Shown here: piece after piece, positions 6,356 to 12,067 of the stretch
Layout of the letters: the number at the start of each line of letters is the position of its first letter
Numbering within the stretch: position 1 is the first letter of the stretch
NCBI GenBank assembly: GCA_022573605.1
Contig: JACZTQ010000051.1
Span: 1-13,918 of the forward strand
Length of the DNA stretch: 13,918 bases
Direction: 5' to 3'
DNA from: Pseudomonadota bacterium
GTDB lineage: Bacteria > Pseudomonadota > Alphaproteobacteria > Rhodobacterales > Rhodobacteraceae
The notes under the pieces: model-generated
What the model saw: only the letters and a program-made list of their open reading frames with translations
Database searches by the model: none
Told to the model about the DNA's origin: nothing
Position numbers and translations under genes: made by a program

Positions 6356-6376
6356 CCGGGTGCGTCTCGCGCCCGG
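6356..6376 (+). promoter_or_regulatory. 5' leader hairpin of the atp operon mRNA
   Basis: CCGGGTGCG-TCT-CGCGCCCGG forms a nine-pair stem with one G-U pair and a three-base loop, about nine bases after the predicted transcription start and 12 bases before the AGAGGT ribosome site of atpI. A stem this close to the 5' end could protect the mRNA. No U-run follows, so it is not a terminator. Confidence 0.45.
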
Positions 6377-6400
6377 TGCCGTGTTACAGAGGTACCGCCA

Positions 6401-6808
6401 ATGGGCGCGCCCGAGCAGAGGTCCGCGAAGCTCGACGAGCTCGACCGGCGGATCAGGGCCGCGCGCGAGGCGCGCGCGCCCAAGCGCGGCAAGGCGGGAG
6501 ACAAGTTCACCGCGGCCGGCATGGCGTGGCGAATGACCCTGGAGCTGGTCGTCGGCGGCATGGTCGGCGCGGCGATGGGGTGGGGGTTCGACTGGTTGTT
6601 CGGCACGCTGCCGATCTTTCTCGTCGTGTTCATACTGCTGGGCTTCGCCGCCGGGATCCGCACGGTGATGCGGTCGGCCGATGAGCTTCGCAAGACACAG
6701 GCGGCAGAGGCCGCTGAAGAAATACAGGCGGCGGAGGCCGCAAAAGCAAAACAGGCGGCGGAGGCCGCAAAAGCAAAACAGGCGGCGCAGGCTGCGGACG
6801 ATAGCTAG
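6401..6808 (+). CDS. atpI: AtpI/AtpZ-type F0 assembly protein
   Basis: First gene of the F0 operon; AtpI proteins are small membrane proteins that help assemble the c-ring. The 135-residue protein has a charged N-terminal helix (about 8-35, with an RRIRAAREARAPKRGK core), two membrane segments (about 42-64 and 70-88) with a glycine-rich GGMVGAAMGWGFD motif typical of the family, then a long alanine-rich hydrophilic tail (about 99-133) built from 9-residue repeats. The ATG at 6401 has GAGGT seven bases upstream; a GTG at 6353 in the same frame would lie only a few bases from the predicted transcription start and inside the leader hairpin, so I reject it. The gap to atpB is 51 bp. Confidence 0.9.
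   Translation: MGAPEQRSAKLDELDRRIRAAREARAPKRGKAGDKFTAAGMAWRMTLELVVGGMVGAAMGWGFDWLFGTLPIFLVVFILLGFAAGIRTVMRSADELRKTQAAEAAEEIQAAEAAKAKQAAEAAKAKQAAQAADDS
6698..6805 (+). repeat. four 27-bp tandem repeats in the 3' end of atpI
   Basis: Units at 6698-6724, 6725-6751, 6752-6778 and 6779-6805. Units 2 and 3 are identical; units 1 and 4 share the CAGGCGGC start but diverge in the second half. They encode QAAEAAEEI, QAAEAAKAK twice, and QAAQAADDS, and end exactly at the stop codon. The array makes a helical, partly positively charged tail. Identical units imply recent slippage or unequal exchange. Confidence 0.9.
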
Positions 6809-6859
6809 CGCGCACACCCTGGAAACATGGGGCGCGGCGCGATTGAGGGGAAACGGCGC

Positions 6860-7615
6860 ATGGCGGCGAGCGAGGCTTCCGAAGGCGGCTTGAGCATCCA
6901 TCCGATGGAGCAGTTCGAGGTCATGCCGCTGTTCGGCGGCGATGTCGTGGAGCTGCTCACCATCACCAACTCGACGATGTGGATGGCGCTGATGCTGGCC
7001 GCCGTCTCGGCGCTGCTGATCCTCGGCATGCGCGGGCGCGCCCTGGTGCCGACCCGGGTGCAGTCGGTGGCCGAGATCCTCTACGGTTTCGTGCGCCAGA
7101 TGGTCACCGACGTGCTGGGCGAGGACGGGGTCAAGTTCTTCCCCTACATCTTCACCCTGTTCATCTTCATCCTGTTCTCGAACCTGCTCGGGCTGATCCC
7201 CTATTCGTTCGCGGTGACCTCGCATATCGCCATCACCGGGGTGCTGGCGATACTGGTGTTCGGCACCGTGATCGTGCTCGGCTTCGTGCGCAACGGGATC
7301 GGTTTTCTGAAGATATTCTGGATCGGCGACGCGCCGCTGGCGCTGCGCCCGGTGCTGGCGATGATCGAGGTGATCTCGTTCTTCGTCCGGCCGCTGAGCC
7401 ACTCGATCCGGCTCGCCGGCAACGTGATGGCGGGGCACGCGGTGCTGAAGGTGTTTGCCGCCTTCGTGCCGGCGCTGAGCGTGTTCGGCATCCTGCCGCT
7501 GGCGCTGATGGTGGCGATCACCGGGCTGGAACTGCTGGTGGCCTGCGTGCAGGCCTACATCTTCGCCATCCTGACCTGCATCTACCTGAAGGACGCGCTA
7601 CAGCCGGCGCACTGA
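6860..7615 (+). CDS. atpB: F0F1 ATP synthase subunit a
   Basis: Subunit a forms the two proton half-channels next to the c-ring in the inner membrane. The 251-residue protein has the N-terminal HPMEQFEVMPL motif, about five to six hydrophobic segments (near 38-57, 95-115, 122-143, 163-177, 200-220 and 222-243), and the essential arginine Arg184 in SIRLAGNVMAGH, with Glu224 and Gln231 in ELLVACVQAYIF. I chose the ATG at 6860 with GAGGGG nine bases upstream; an in-frame ATG at 6827 would add an arginine-rich 11-residue extension not expected in the family. Second gene of the F0 operon, 52 bp before atpE. Confidence 0.97.
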   Translation: MAASEASEGGLSIHPMEQFEVMPLFGGDVVELLTITNSTMWMALMLAAVSALLILGMRGRALVPTRVQSVAEILYGFVRQMVTDVLGEDGVKFFPYIFTLFIFILFSNLLGLIPYSFAVTSHIAITGVLAILVFGTVIVLGFVRNGIGFLKIFWIGDAPLALRPVLAMIEVISFFVRPLSHSIRLAGNVMAGHAVLKVFAAFVPALSVFGILPLALMVAITGLELLVACVQAYIFAILTCIYLKDALQPAH

Positions 7616-7667
7616 TCCGGCGCCAACCCGACAACCCGAGATTATCCATTCGAGAGGAGCAACGACG

Positions 7668-7907
7668 ATGGAAGTTGAAGCCGCAACCGTGCTGGGCAAA
7701 TACATCGGCGCCGGACTGGCCGCCATCGCGATGGGCGGCGCCGGTATCGGCATCGGCCACGTGGTCGGCAACTATCTGGCCGGCGCGCTGCGCAACCCCG
7801 CCGCCGCCAAGGAGCAGACCGCGATGCTGTTCATGGGCATCGCCTTTGCCGAGGCGATGGGCATCTTCGGCTTCCTGATCGCGATGCTGCTGATGTTCGC
7901 GGTCTGA
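7668..7907 (+). CDS. atpE: F0F1 ATP synthase subunit c
   Basis: The c subunit forms the rotating proteolipid ring. The 79-residue protein has the two-helix hairpin: helix 1 with the glycine motif GGAGIGIG (23-30), the cytoplasmic loop LRNPAAAKEQ (41-50), and helix 2 with the proton-carrying Glu62 in AFAEAMGIFGFLIAML. A glutamate rather than aspartate, and no sodium-site residues such as a Gln in helix 1 at the usual place, point to a proton enzyme. GAGAGGAG lies upstream of the ATG. A hairpin-rich gap of 105 bp follows before atpF'. Confidence 0.98.
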   Translation: MEVEAATVLGKYIGAGLAAIAMGGAGIGIGHVVGNYLAGALRNPAAAKEQTAMLFMGIAFAEAMGIFGFLIAMLLMFAV

Positions 7908-7910
7908 CCG

Positions 7911-7989
7911 GGCGCCCGATGCGGGCGGGCGCCGCGGCGGCCGCCCGGGGATTTTGCCGGGGATTTTGAGGGGCCGCGCCGGCGCGGCC
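7911..7989 (+). promoter_or_regulatory. hairpin cluster between atpE and atpF'
   Basis: Directly after the atpE stop: GGCGCCC-N9-GGGCGCC (7911-7933), an overlapping alternative stem GGGCGG/CCGCCC further on, the direct repeat GGGGATTTT-GCC-GGGGATTTT (7947-7967), and a perfect palindrome GGCCGCGCC/GGCGCGGCC (7972-7989) just before the atpF' ribosome site. The U-runs are short (four), so this is at most a partial terminator or an mRNA stabilising element. Such a structure would favour c over b subunits, matching their unequal stoichiometry. Confidence 0.45.
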
Positions 7990-8012
7990 ACCGGACTGTT
8001 TGGAGAAGCCAC

Positions 8013-8549
8013 ATGGCGACGTCCTCCGACGCGGCGGAAGCGGCCGCCGAGCAAGCCTCGGGCGGGCTGCCGCAGCTCGATTTCACCACCTTCCCGAGCC
8101 AGATCTTCTGGCTCGCGGTGACCGTCTTCGTGCTCTTCCAGCTGATGAGCAAGGTGGCGCTGCCGCGCATCTCCAGCGTGCTGGAGGAGCGCGCCGACGC
8201 GATCGCCGACGATCTCGACCGGGCCGAGGAGTTCCGGCGCCAGGCGGCCGAGGCCGAGGCCTCCTACGCCCGGGCGCTGGCCGAGGCCCGGGCCAAGGCC
8301 CAGGGCATCGCCGCCGAGGCCCGCGCCGTGATCCAAAGGGAGGTCGACGCGGCGATGGCCCGGGCGGATGCCGAGATCGGCGCCCGCGCCGCCGAATCGG
8401 AGCGTCGCATCCGCGAGATTCGCGACAGCGCGCTGGCGGCGGTGGCCGAGGTCGCCAACGACACCGCCGGCGCCATCGTCGAGGCGGTGATGCCCGAGGT
8501 GATGGATGCGGCGGCCGTCAAGGCCGCGGTCCAGGCCCGGCTCGGCTGA
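8013..8549 (+). CDS. atpF': F0F1 ATP synthase subunit b'
   Basis: One of two different b-type stator subunits, as in photosynthetic and other alphaproteobacteria; b and b' form a heterodimeric peripheral stalk linking F0 to F1. The 178-residue protein has a hydrophilic N-terminus (1-26), one membrane helix (about 28-48, PSQIFWLAVTVFVLFQLM), the b'-type junction VALPRISSVLEERADAIADDLDRAEE, and a long charged alpha-helical coiled-coil rich in Ala, Glu and Arg to the C-terminus. GGAGA lies six bases before the ATG. It is longer at the N-terminus than b, as usual for b'. It is followed by atpF after 14 bases. Confidence 0.94.
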   Translation: MATSSDAAEAAAEQASGGLPQLDFTTFPSQIFWLAVTVFVLFQLMSKVALPRISSVLEERADAIADDLDRAEEFRRQAAEAEASYARALAEARAKAQGIAAEARAVIQREVDAAMARADAEIGARAAESERRIREIRDSALAAVAEVANDTAGAIVEAVMPEVMDAAAVKAAVQARLG

Positions 8550-8563
8550 GGGGGTAGGGGGTT

Positions 8564-9055
8564 ATGTCGCTTTTGCAGGACAGCCATTTCGTCGTCGCCA
8601 TCAGTTTTGTGCTGTTTTTCGGGCTGCTGGCCTATCTCGGGGTCCACAAGTTCCTGGGTAAGGCGCTGGACGACCGGGCCGATCGGATCCGCCAGGAGCT
8701 GGACGACGTGCGCCGCCTGCGCGAGGAAGCCCAGGCGATCTTCGCCGAGTTCGAGCGCAAGCACCGCGAGGTCGATACCCGGGCCGGCGAGATCGTCGCC
8801 CATGCCAAGGCCGAGGCCGGGCAGGCGGCGGAGCAGGCCAAGGCCGATCTCGCGGCCTCGATCGAGCGCCGCCTGCGCGGCGCCGACGAGCAGATCGCCA
8901 TGGCCGAGGCCAACGCGGTGCGCGAGGTTCGCGACCGGGCGGTGCAGGTCGCGATCGCCGCCGCCGCCGAGGTGATGGCCGCCCGGCTGAGCGAGGCCAG
9001 GGCCGACGCGCTGGTCGAGGACGCCATCAAGAGCGTCGGGGAGAGGTTGCACTGA
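8564..9055 (+). CDS. atpF: F0F1 ATP synthase subunit b
   Basis: Second stator subunit of the peripheral stalk, 163 residues. One N-terminal membrane helix (about 8-27, HFVVAISFVLFFGLLAYLGV) is followed by the typical KFLGKALDDRADRIRQELDDVRRLREEAQ segment and a long coiled-coil ending in DALVEDAIKSVGERLH. A G-rich ribosome site (GAGGGGGTAGGGGG) lies before the ATG, 14 bases after atpF'. It is the last gene of the operon: a strong terminator begins 23 bases after its stop, and F1 genes (atpHAGDC) are absent here, as expected for the split alphaproteobacterial arrangement. Confidence 0.95.
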   Translation: MSLLQDSHFVVAISFVLFFGLLAYLGVHKFLGKALDDRADRIRQELDDVRRLREEAQAIFAEFERKHREVDTRAGEIVAHAKAEAGQAAEQAKADLAASIERRLRGADEQIAMAEANAVREVRDRAVQVAIAAAAEVMAARLSEARADALVEDAIKSVGERLH

Positions 9056-9078
9056 GCCCCCGAGGGGGAATGACAGGA

Positions 9079-9105
9079 GGTCCGGCCGGAGCGCCGGGCC
9101 TTTTT
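9079..9105 (+). terminator. intrinsic terminator of the atp F0 operon
   Basis: GGTCCGGC (9079-9086), loop CGGAGC, and GCCGGGCC (9093-9100) form an eight-pair GC-rich stem with one G-U pair, followed at once by five T residues (9101-9105) and another T-run after GCG. Position 23 bases past the atpF stop and the classical form make this a confident rho-independent terminator. Confidence 0.9.
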
Positions 9106-9150
9106 GCGTTTTGCCCTGACGGCGACGCCGCGCCCGGCGGAGCCGCCGCA

Positions 9151-9328
9151 GCCTCCCCCCCGACCCCCCTCCTAAGAGGAGTGGGGGGCGAAATCGGCGC
9201 GGGCGGCGCCGACCTCCGATCTCCGGGAGCAGCGCTGGGGAGCGCCCCCCACTCCCTCTGGGCTTCGCAGGGGACCGTGGCCGCAGATGCGGCCGCGTAA
9301 GCCCCGGAGAAGGGGTCGGGGGGGAGGC
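9151..9328. repeat. nested palindromic (MITE-like) element
   Basis: Outer arms of 17 bases are perfect inverse copies: GCCTCCCCCCCGACCCC (9151-9167) and its complement (9312-9328). Inside, a second perfect 13-base pair GGAGTGGGGGGCG (9178-9190) and its complement (9243-9255) encloses a hairpin TCGGCGC-N5-GCGCCGA (9194-9212). A further hairpin GGCCGC-AGAT-GCGGCC lies at 9279-9294. The whole fills the gap between the convergent atpF and dehydrogenase genes. No protein-coding signal is seen in it. It looks like a non-autonomous palindromic repeat; copy number in the genome is unknown. Confidence 0.7.
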
Positions 9329-9347
9329 TTGCGACGATGCCGGTGGG

Positions 9348-10298
9348 TTACCCCGTCACCACGTTGCGCAGCGCCCGGCCGGCCCGCCAGTGCGCCAGGT
9401 TCTCGGCGAAGAGCGCGGCGAAACGGGCCTCCCAGTCGGCGACGCCGTCCGCCGCGTGCGGGCTGATCAGCAGGTTCGGGGCGCTCCAGAGCGGGCTCGC
9501 CGGGGGTAGGGGCTCGGTCTCGAACACGTCGAGATAGGCGCCGCGCAAGTGCCCGCTCTCGAGCGCCGCCAGCAGGTCGCCGGCGACCACATGACCGCCG
9601 CGCGCGGTGTTGATGAAAATCGCGCCGGGCTTGATGGCGCCGATCATGGCGGCGTCGAACAGGCCCTCGGTGTCGGGCGTCAGGCGCAGGTGCAGGCTGA
9701 CCGCGTCGGCCTCGGCCAGACTCGCCGCCAAGGCCTCGGGCGGGCGCATCTCGTCGACCCCGGCGACCGGCGTTCCGGACCGGCGCAGGCCGATCACCCG
9801 CATTCCCAGGCCGCTGGCCCGCTTTGCCACCTCCCCGCCAATGGACCCGGCGCCGACCACCAGCAGGGTCTGGCCGGCCAGCGGGCGGAAGGGGTGCGGT
9901 TGCCAGAGCCGCTCGCCCTGCTGGGCGTGGTAGCGGATCAGCCCGCAATTGAGCGCCACCAATGCGCCGATCACGGTCTCGGCCAGGAACGGCGCCAGCA
10001 GGCCGGCGCAGTTGGTCAGGGTGATCCGCCCGGGGTCCCAGCCGGCGACATGCTCGTAGCCCGAGCCGCCGACATGGAGCCAGCACACGGACCCGCAATC
10101 CAGGATCGGGCGGTGGGTCTCCGGGCCGAGCGCCATCGACTTGATCGCGAACACCGCCTCGGGCCGGTGCGCCGCCAGCGCCGCGGGGAGGGCTTCGGCC
10201 CGGTCGACCGCGTGGACGGTCTCGCCGGGGCGGCGCGCGCGCAGGCTCCCGGCCAGGGCCTCGGCGTTATCGGCGTAGATCAGGACCGGTCCGCTCAT
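9348..10298 (-). CDS. D-isomer-specific 2-hydroxyacid dehydrogenase
   Basis: NAD(P)-dependent dehydrogenase of the D-2-hydroxyacid family (GhrA/SerA/phosphite dehydrogenase relatives), 316 residues, cytoplasmic. Seen: nucleotide-binding GAGSIGG (149-155) followed by the MRVIGLRR strand, where the arginines at 172-173 after the second strand suggest NADP preference; the catalytic set Arg233 in NTARGG, Glu262 in DVFETEPLP, and His281 in ISPHAAD. The substrate-side motif is SMALGPE and LHVGGSGYEHV. The ATG at 10298 has a G-rich site (GGGGGAAA) and a promoter 45-73 bases upstream; an open extension to 10451 crosses that promoter and is rejected. It stands alone, convergent with the atp operon. 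Likely substrate a glyoxylate- or hydroxypyruvate-like acid, not determinable here. Confidence 0.92.
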   Translation of the reverse strand: MSGPVLIYADNAEALAGSLRARRPGETVHAVDRAEALPAALAAHRPEAVFAIKSMALGPETHRPILDCGSVCWLHVGGSGYEHVAGWDPGRITLTNCAGLLAPFLAETVIGALVALNCGLIRYHAQQGERLWQPHPFRPLAGQTLLVVGAGSIGGEVAKRASGLGMRVIGLRRSGTPVAGVDEMRPPEALAASLAEADAVSLHLRLTPDTEGLFDAAMIGAIKPGAIFINTARGGHVVAGDLLAALESGHLRGAYLDVFETEPLPPASPLWSAPNLLISPHAADGVADWEARFAALFAENLAHWRAGRALRNVVTG

Positions 10299-10342
10299 CG
10301 GTTTCCCCCGGTTGCCCGGCCCGGCGCGGCGCAGGTTTCGCC

Positions 10343-10371
10343 GGTATAGCTCCGGCCAATCCAGGCGACAA
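10343..10371 (-). promoter_or_regulatory. promoter of the 2-hydroxyacid dehydrogenase gene
   Basis: On the minus strand TTGTCG (10371-10366) and TATACC (10348-10343) are exactly 17 bases apart, giving a start near 10336 and a leader of about 38 bases to the ATG at 10298. No comparably good promoter for the divergent exported cupin gene was found in the same interval. Confidence 0.55.
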
Positions 10372-10466
10372 CTTTTTGAGTCGATCCGCGGCGCGCGATG
10401 CGCTAGCCTGACAGCCATTAGGGGAGCATCGAAGAGGGCAAACTTCATCATTCCAGGGAGAATGAC

Positions 10467-10856
10467 ATGTTGCGTTTATCAAGCCTGATCATTGGCGCGG
10501 CTTCGTTGGCGTTCGCGTTTCTGGCCGTGCCCGGCGCCAGCCAGGCGGGATTGCCGGAAGGCGTCACCATCGAGGTGATCGCCGAATACCCCTCCGAAAC
10601 ACCGGGGGTTGCGAAGATCCTGTTCCGCAGGATAACCCTGAAACCCGGGGTCTCCTGGACCTTCACGGTGCCGGCGCAGAGTGTGTGCCAAGGGACCAAG
10701 GGAGAACTGGTCGTGGTCGATCACACCAGTGGCGAAACCTTCAACTTCAAGGCCGGCGACCGCTGGTATACTGTTCCTGACCATGAGGTGACGCTCACCA
10801 ACCCGGGCTCGGTCGACCACGAGCACCTGTTCTACACGTTGGTTCCAGCGGAGTAG
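10467..10856 (+). CDS. small exported cupin-like protein
   Basis: A 129-residue protein with a clear signal peptide: MLRLSSLIIGAASLAFAFLAVPGASQA followed by cleavage near residue 27. The mature part is a single beta-rich domain of about 100 residues with cupin character (GVSWTFTVPA; KGELVVVDHTSGETFNFKAGDRWYTVPDHEVTLTNPG in outline): the second motif is recognisable (G97, P104, Asn112), but the HxH metal ligands of motif 1 are absent. Candidate ligands are His106, His118 and His120 near the C-terminus. The ATG at 10467 has GGGAGA five to six bases upstream. Periplasmic location is inferred. It stands alone between a divergent dehydrogenase and a terminator-like hairpin. Function unknown. Confidence 0.82.
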   Translation: MLRLSSLIIGAASLAFAFLAVPGASQAGLPEGVTIEVIAEYPSETPGVAKILFRRITLKPGVSWTFTVPAQSVCQGTKGELVVVDHTSGETFNFKAGDRWYTVPDHEVTLTNPGSVDHEHLFYTLVPAE

Positions 10857-10891
10857 CCGCGACGGCATCGGTTTTTGCCGGACCGCTGGTG

Positions 10892-10920
10892 CGGGCGCCC
10901 GAGGTGGGCGCCCGTTCCTT
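10892..10920 (+). terminator. probable terminator after the exported cupin gene
   Basis: CGGGCGCCC (10892-10900), loop GAGGT, and GGGCGCCCG (10906-10914) make a nine-pair perfect stem followed by TTCCTT. The U-tract is imperfect, so termination may be only partial, but the position 35 bases after the stop and before the arsR promoter fits. Confidence 0.6.
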
Positions 10921-10943
10921 CGTCAGGCAAGGGTCATGAAGGG

Positions 10944-10977
10944 TTGCTTCACCTGGAAACGTTCAATATTATATGAA
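10944..10977 (+). promoter_or_regulatory. arsR promoter with overlapping operator
   Basis: TTGCTT (10944-10949) and TATTAT (10967-10972) are 17 bases apart. The -10 box lies inside an interrupted inverted repeat TTCA-N8-TGAA (10962-10977), of the kind bound by ArsR/SmtB repressors. The predicted start, seven to eight bases after the -10 box, coincides with the ATG at 10980, so the mRNA would be leaderless; no ribosome site is visible before that ATG. Confidence 0.6.
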
Positions 10978-10979
10978 AT

Positions 10980-11372
10980 ATGGAAAAGAAGTCTGCCGTC
11001 GATGCATTGTCCGCGCTCGCCCACGAATCACGGCTGGCGATATTTCGCTTGCTCGTTCCGGCAGGACCGGATGGCCTTCCGGCAGGGGAGATCGGCAAAA
11101 GACTCGGGATCGCGGCGAACGCGTTGTCATTTCACCTGACACGGTTGCGGTATGCGGGACTGGTCTCGGTGCGGCGGAACGGCCAGCAGATGATCTATGC
11201 GGCGTGTTACGACGAGATGCAGCGTTTGGTGGGATTTCTGACGGAAAATTGTTGCCAGAACAGCGTCGAGGGCTGCACCCCGGAGTGCCCTCAAACCAGG
11301 CCTGTCGACACCGGCGAAAAGCGCCGCGCGCAGAGTGCGGACTCTGCGCGTCGCCAAGTGGCGCGAGCATGA
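10980..11372 (+). CDS. ArsR-family repressor with C-terminal vicinal cysteines
   Basis: Winged-helix repressor of the ArsR/SmtB family, 130 residues. Seen: N-terminal ALAHESRLAIFRLL (about 12-25), the recognition helix region EIGKRLGIAANALSFHLTRLRYAGLV (37-62), and the wing SVRRNGQQMIYAA (63-75). The classical ELCVCD metal site in the DNA-binding helix is missing. Instead the end of the last helix reads TENCCQ with Cys91-Cys92, followed by Cys99 and Cys103. This resembles the As(III)-binding Cys95-Cys96-Cys102 arrangement of the Acidithiobacillus ferrooxidans ArsR. The tail beyond about residue 105 is low in conservation and encodes a hairpin in the DNA. No arsenic-resistance gene is adjacent; the next gene, 58 bp on, is a cytochrome P460-like protein, a likely target. 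The metal ligand is inference from residue positions. Confidence 0.9.
   Translation: MEKKSAVDALSALAHESRLAIFRLLVPAGPDGLPAGEIGKRLGIAANALSFHLTRLRYAGLVSVRRNGQQMIYAACYDEMQRLVGFLTENCCQNSVEGCTPECPQTRPVDTGEKRRAQSADSARRQVARA
11327..11350 (+). promoter_or_regulatory. perfect hairpin in the 3' end of the arsR gene
   Basis: CGCGCAGAGT-GCGG-ACTCTGCGCG is a perfect ten-pair stem with a four-base loop, 22 bases before the arsR stop. No T-run follows. It could limit read-through into the haem protein gene or mark the decay endpoint of the arsR message. It may also be incidental. Confidence 0.4.
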
Positions 11373-11430
11373 TCCCGGGGGCTGCTCGCACCCCCGCACA
11401 ATGAACGCTCGAAAACAGGGAGGTAGAGAC

Positions 11431-11967
11431 ATGAGACGATCCTTTCGGACAGCCGCCATCCTGTCCTTGTTCACCTTCGCCGCAATCATCTACCATCCGG
11501 CCGAAGTGATCGGCGCCCCGCCTTTCGGCGGTCCCGAGGACGTGAAGGACTCGGAACAATTGTGGCAAGCGCTGAGCGACGCCCGATTGGTTGGCAGTCA
11601 GGCCATCTCCGCCATGCCTTACGAAGGCTCGGTGCACAAGACCATCCTGGTCACGCTCGACAGCACGCTCGGCGTCGGCGATCACACCGGGGCAGTGATT
11701 GTGAAAAAGATGTACCAGGGACCTGATGTGAGCATTCAGTCGGTCTTCGATGCCCCCGCCAAGAACCTGAAAATAGTGGCTGTGATGTACCAGCGGGAGA
11801 AGGGGTATGATCCAGACAACCAGGATTGGCTTTACGTCAAGTACAATCCGGACGGAACGCCGCAAATGAATAAGAAGGGCGTGTTTATGGCTGGTCGCGC
11901 CGCCAAATGCATCAGCTGCCACCAGTCAGCACCGGGCGACGACTACATTTACAGTTACGACCGATAA
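11431..11967 (+). CDS. exported cytochrome P460-family haem protein
   Basis: Periplasmic c-type haem protein of the cytochrome P460 / cytochrome c'-beta family, 178 residues. Signal peptide about 1-28 (MRRSFRTAAILSLFTFAAII then a small-residue end). Mature domain: VHKTILVTLD (68-77), GAVIVKKMY (87-95), KIVAVMYQREKGYD (114-127), DWLYVKYNPDG (132-142), and a single haem motif Cys160-x-x-Cys163-His164 followed by DDYIYSYDR at the C-terminus, which parallels the CxSCH...DDFVF ending of Nitrosomonas P460. Lys92 lies where the haem-crosslinking lysine of P460 falls. P460 proteins oxidise hydroxylamine or bind NO; which applies here is unknown. The ATG at 11431 has GGGAGGT six to seven bases upstream. 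It follows arsR by 58 bp and is probably cotranscribed. Confidence 0.87.
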   Translation: MRRSFRTAAILSLFTFAAIIYHPAEVIGAPPFGGPEDVKDSEQLWQALSDARLVGSQAISAMPYEGSVHKTILVTLDSTLGVGDHTGAVIVKKMYQGPDVSIQSVFDAPAKNLKIVAVMYQREKGYDPDNQDWLYVKYNPDGTPQMNKKGVFMAGRAAKCISCHQSAPGDDYIYSYDR

Positions 11968-12067
11968 GACCGGGCAGTGCGGGCGTTCGCCATTCACCCG
12001 GGCGCGGCGGTCGCCGGGATCGGTGGTTGTTTCGCCTTCCGGGCATGGTTGCGGTTGGGCCGGATCG

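Noticed and set aside
6353..6400. A longer AtpI starting with GTG at 6353
   Set aside because: That codon would lie about six bases from the predicted transcription start and inside the leader hairpin; the ATG at 6401 has a proper ribosome site.
6041..7438. Long minus-strand open frame opposite atpI and atpB
   Set aside because: Its composition is that of an antisense shadow; the plus strand encodes clear AtpI and AtpB.
9070..9300. A 76-residue open frame after atpF
   Set aside because: It starts inside the terminator and consists of the palindromic repeat; low complexity with no coding character.
10376..10409. A promoter for the exported cupin gene made of TTGAGT and TAGCCT
   Set aside because: The spacer is 22 bases, too long, and the -10 match is weak.
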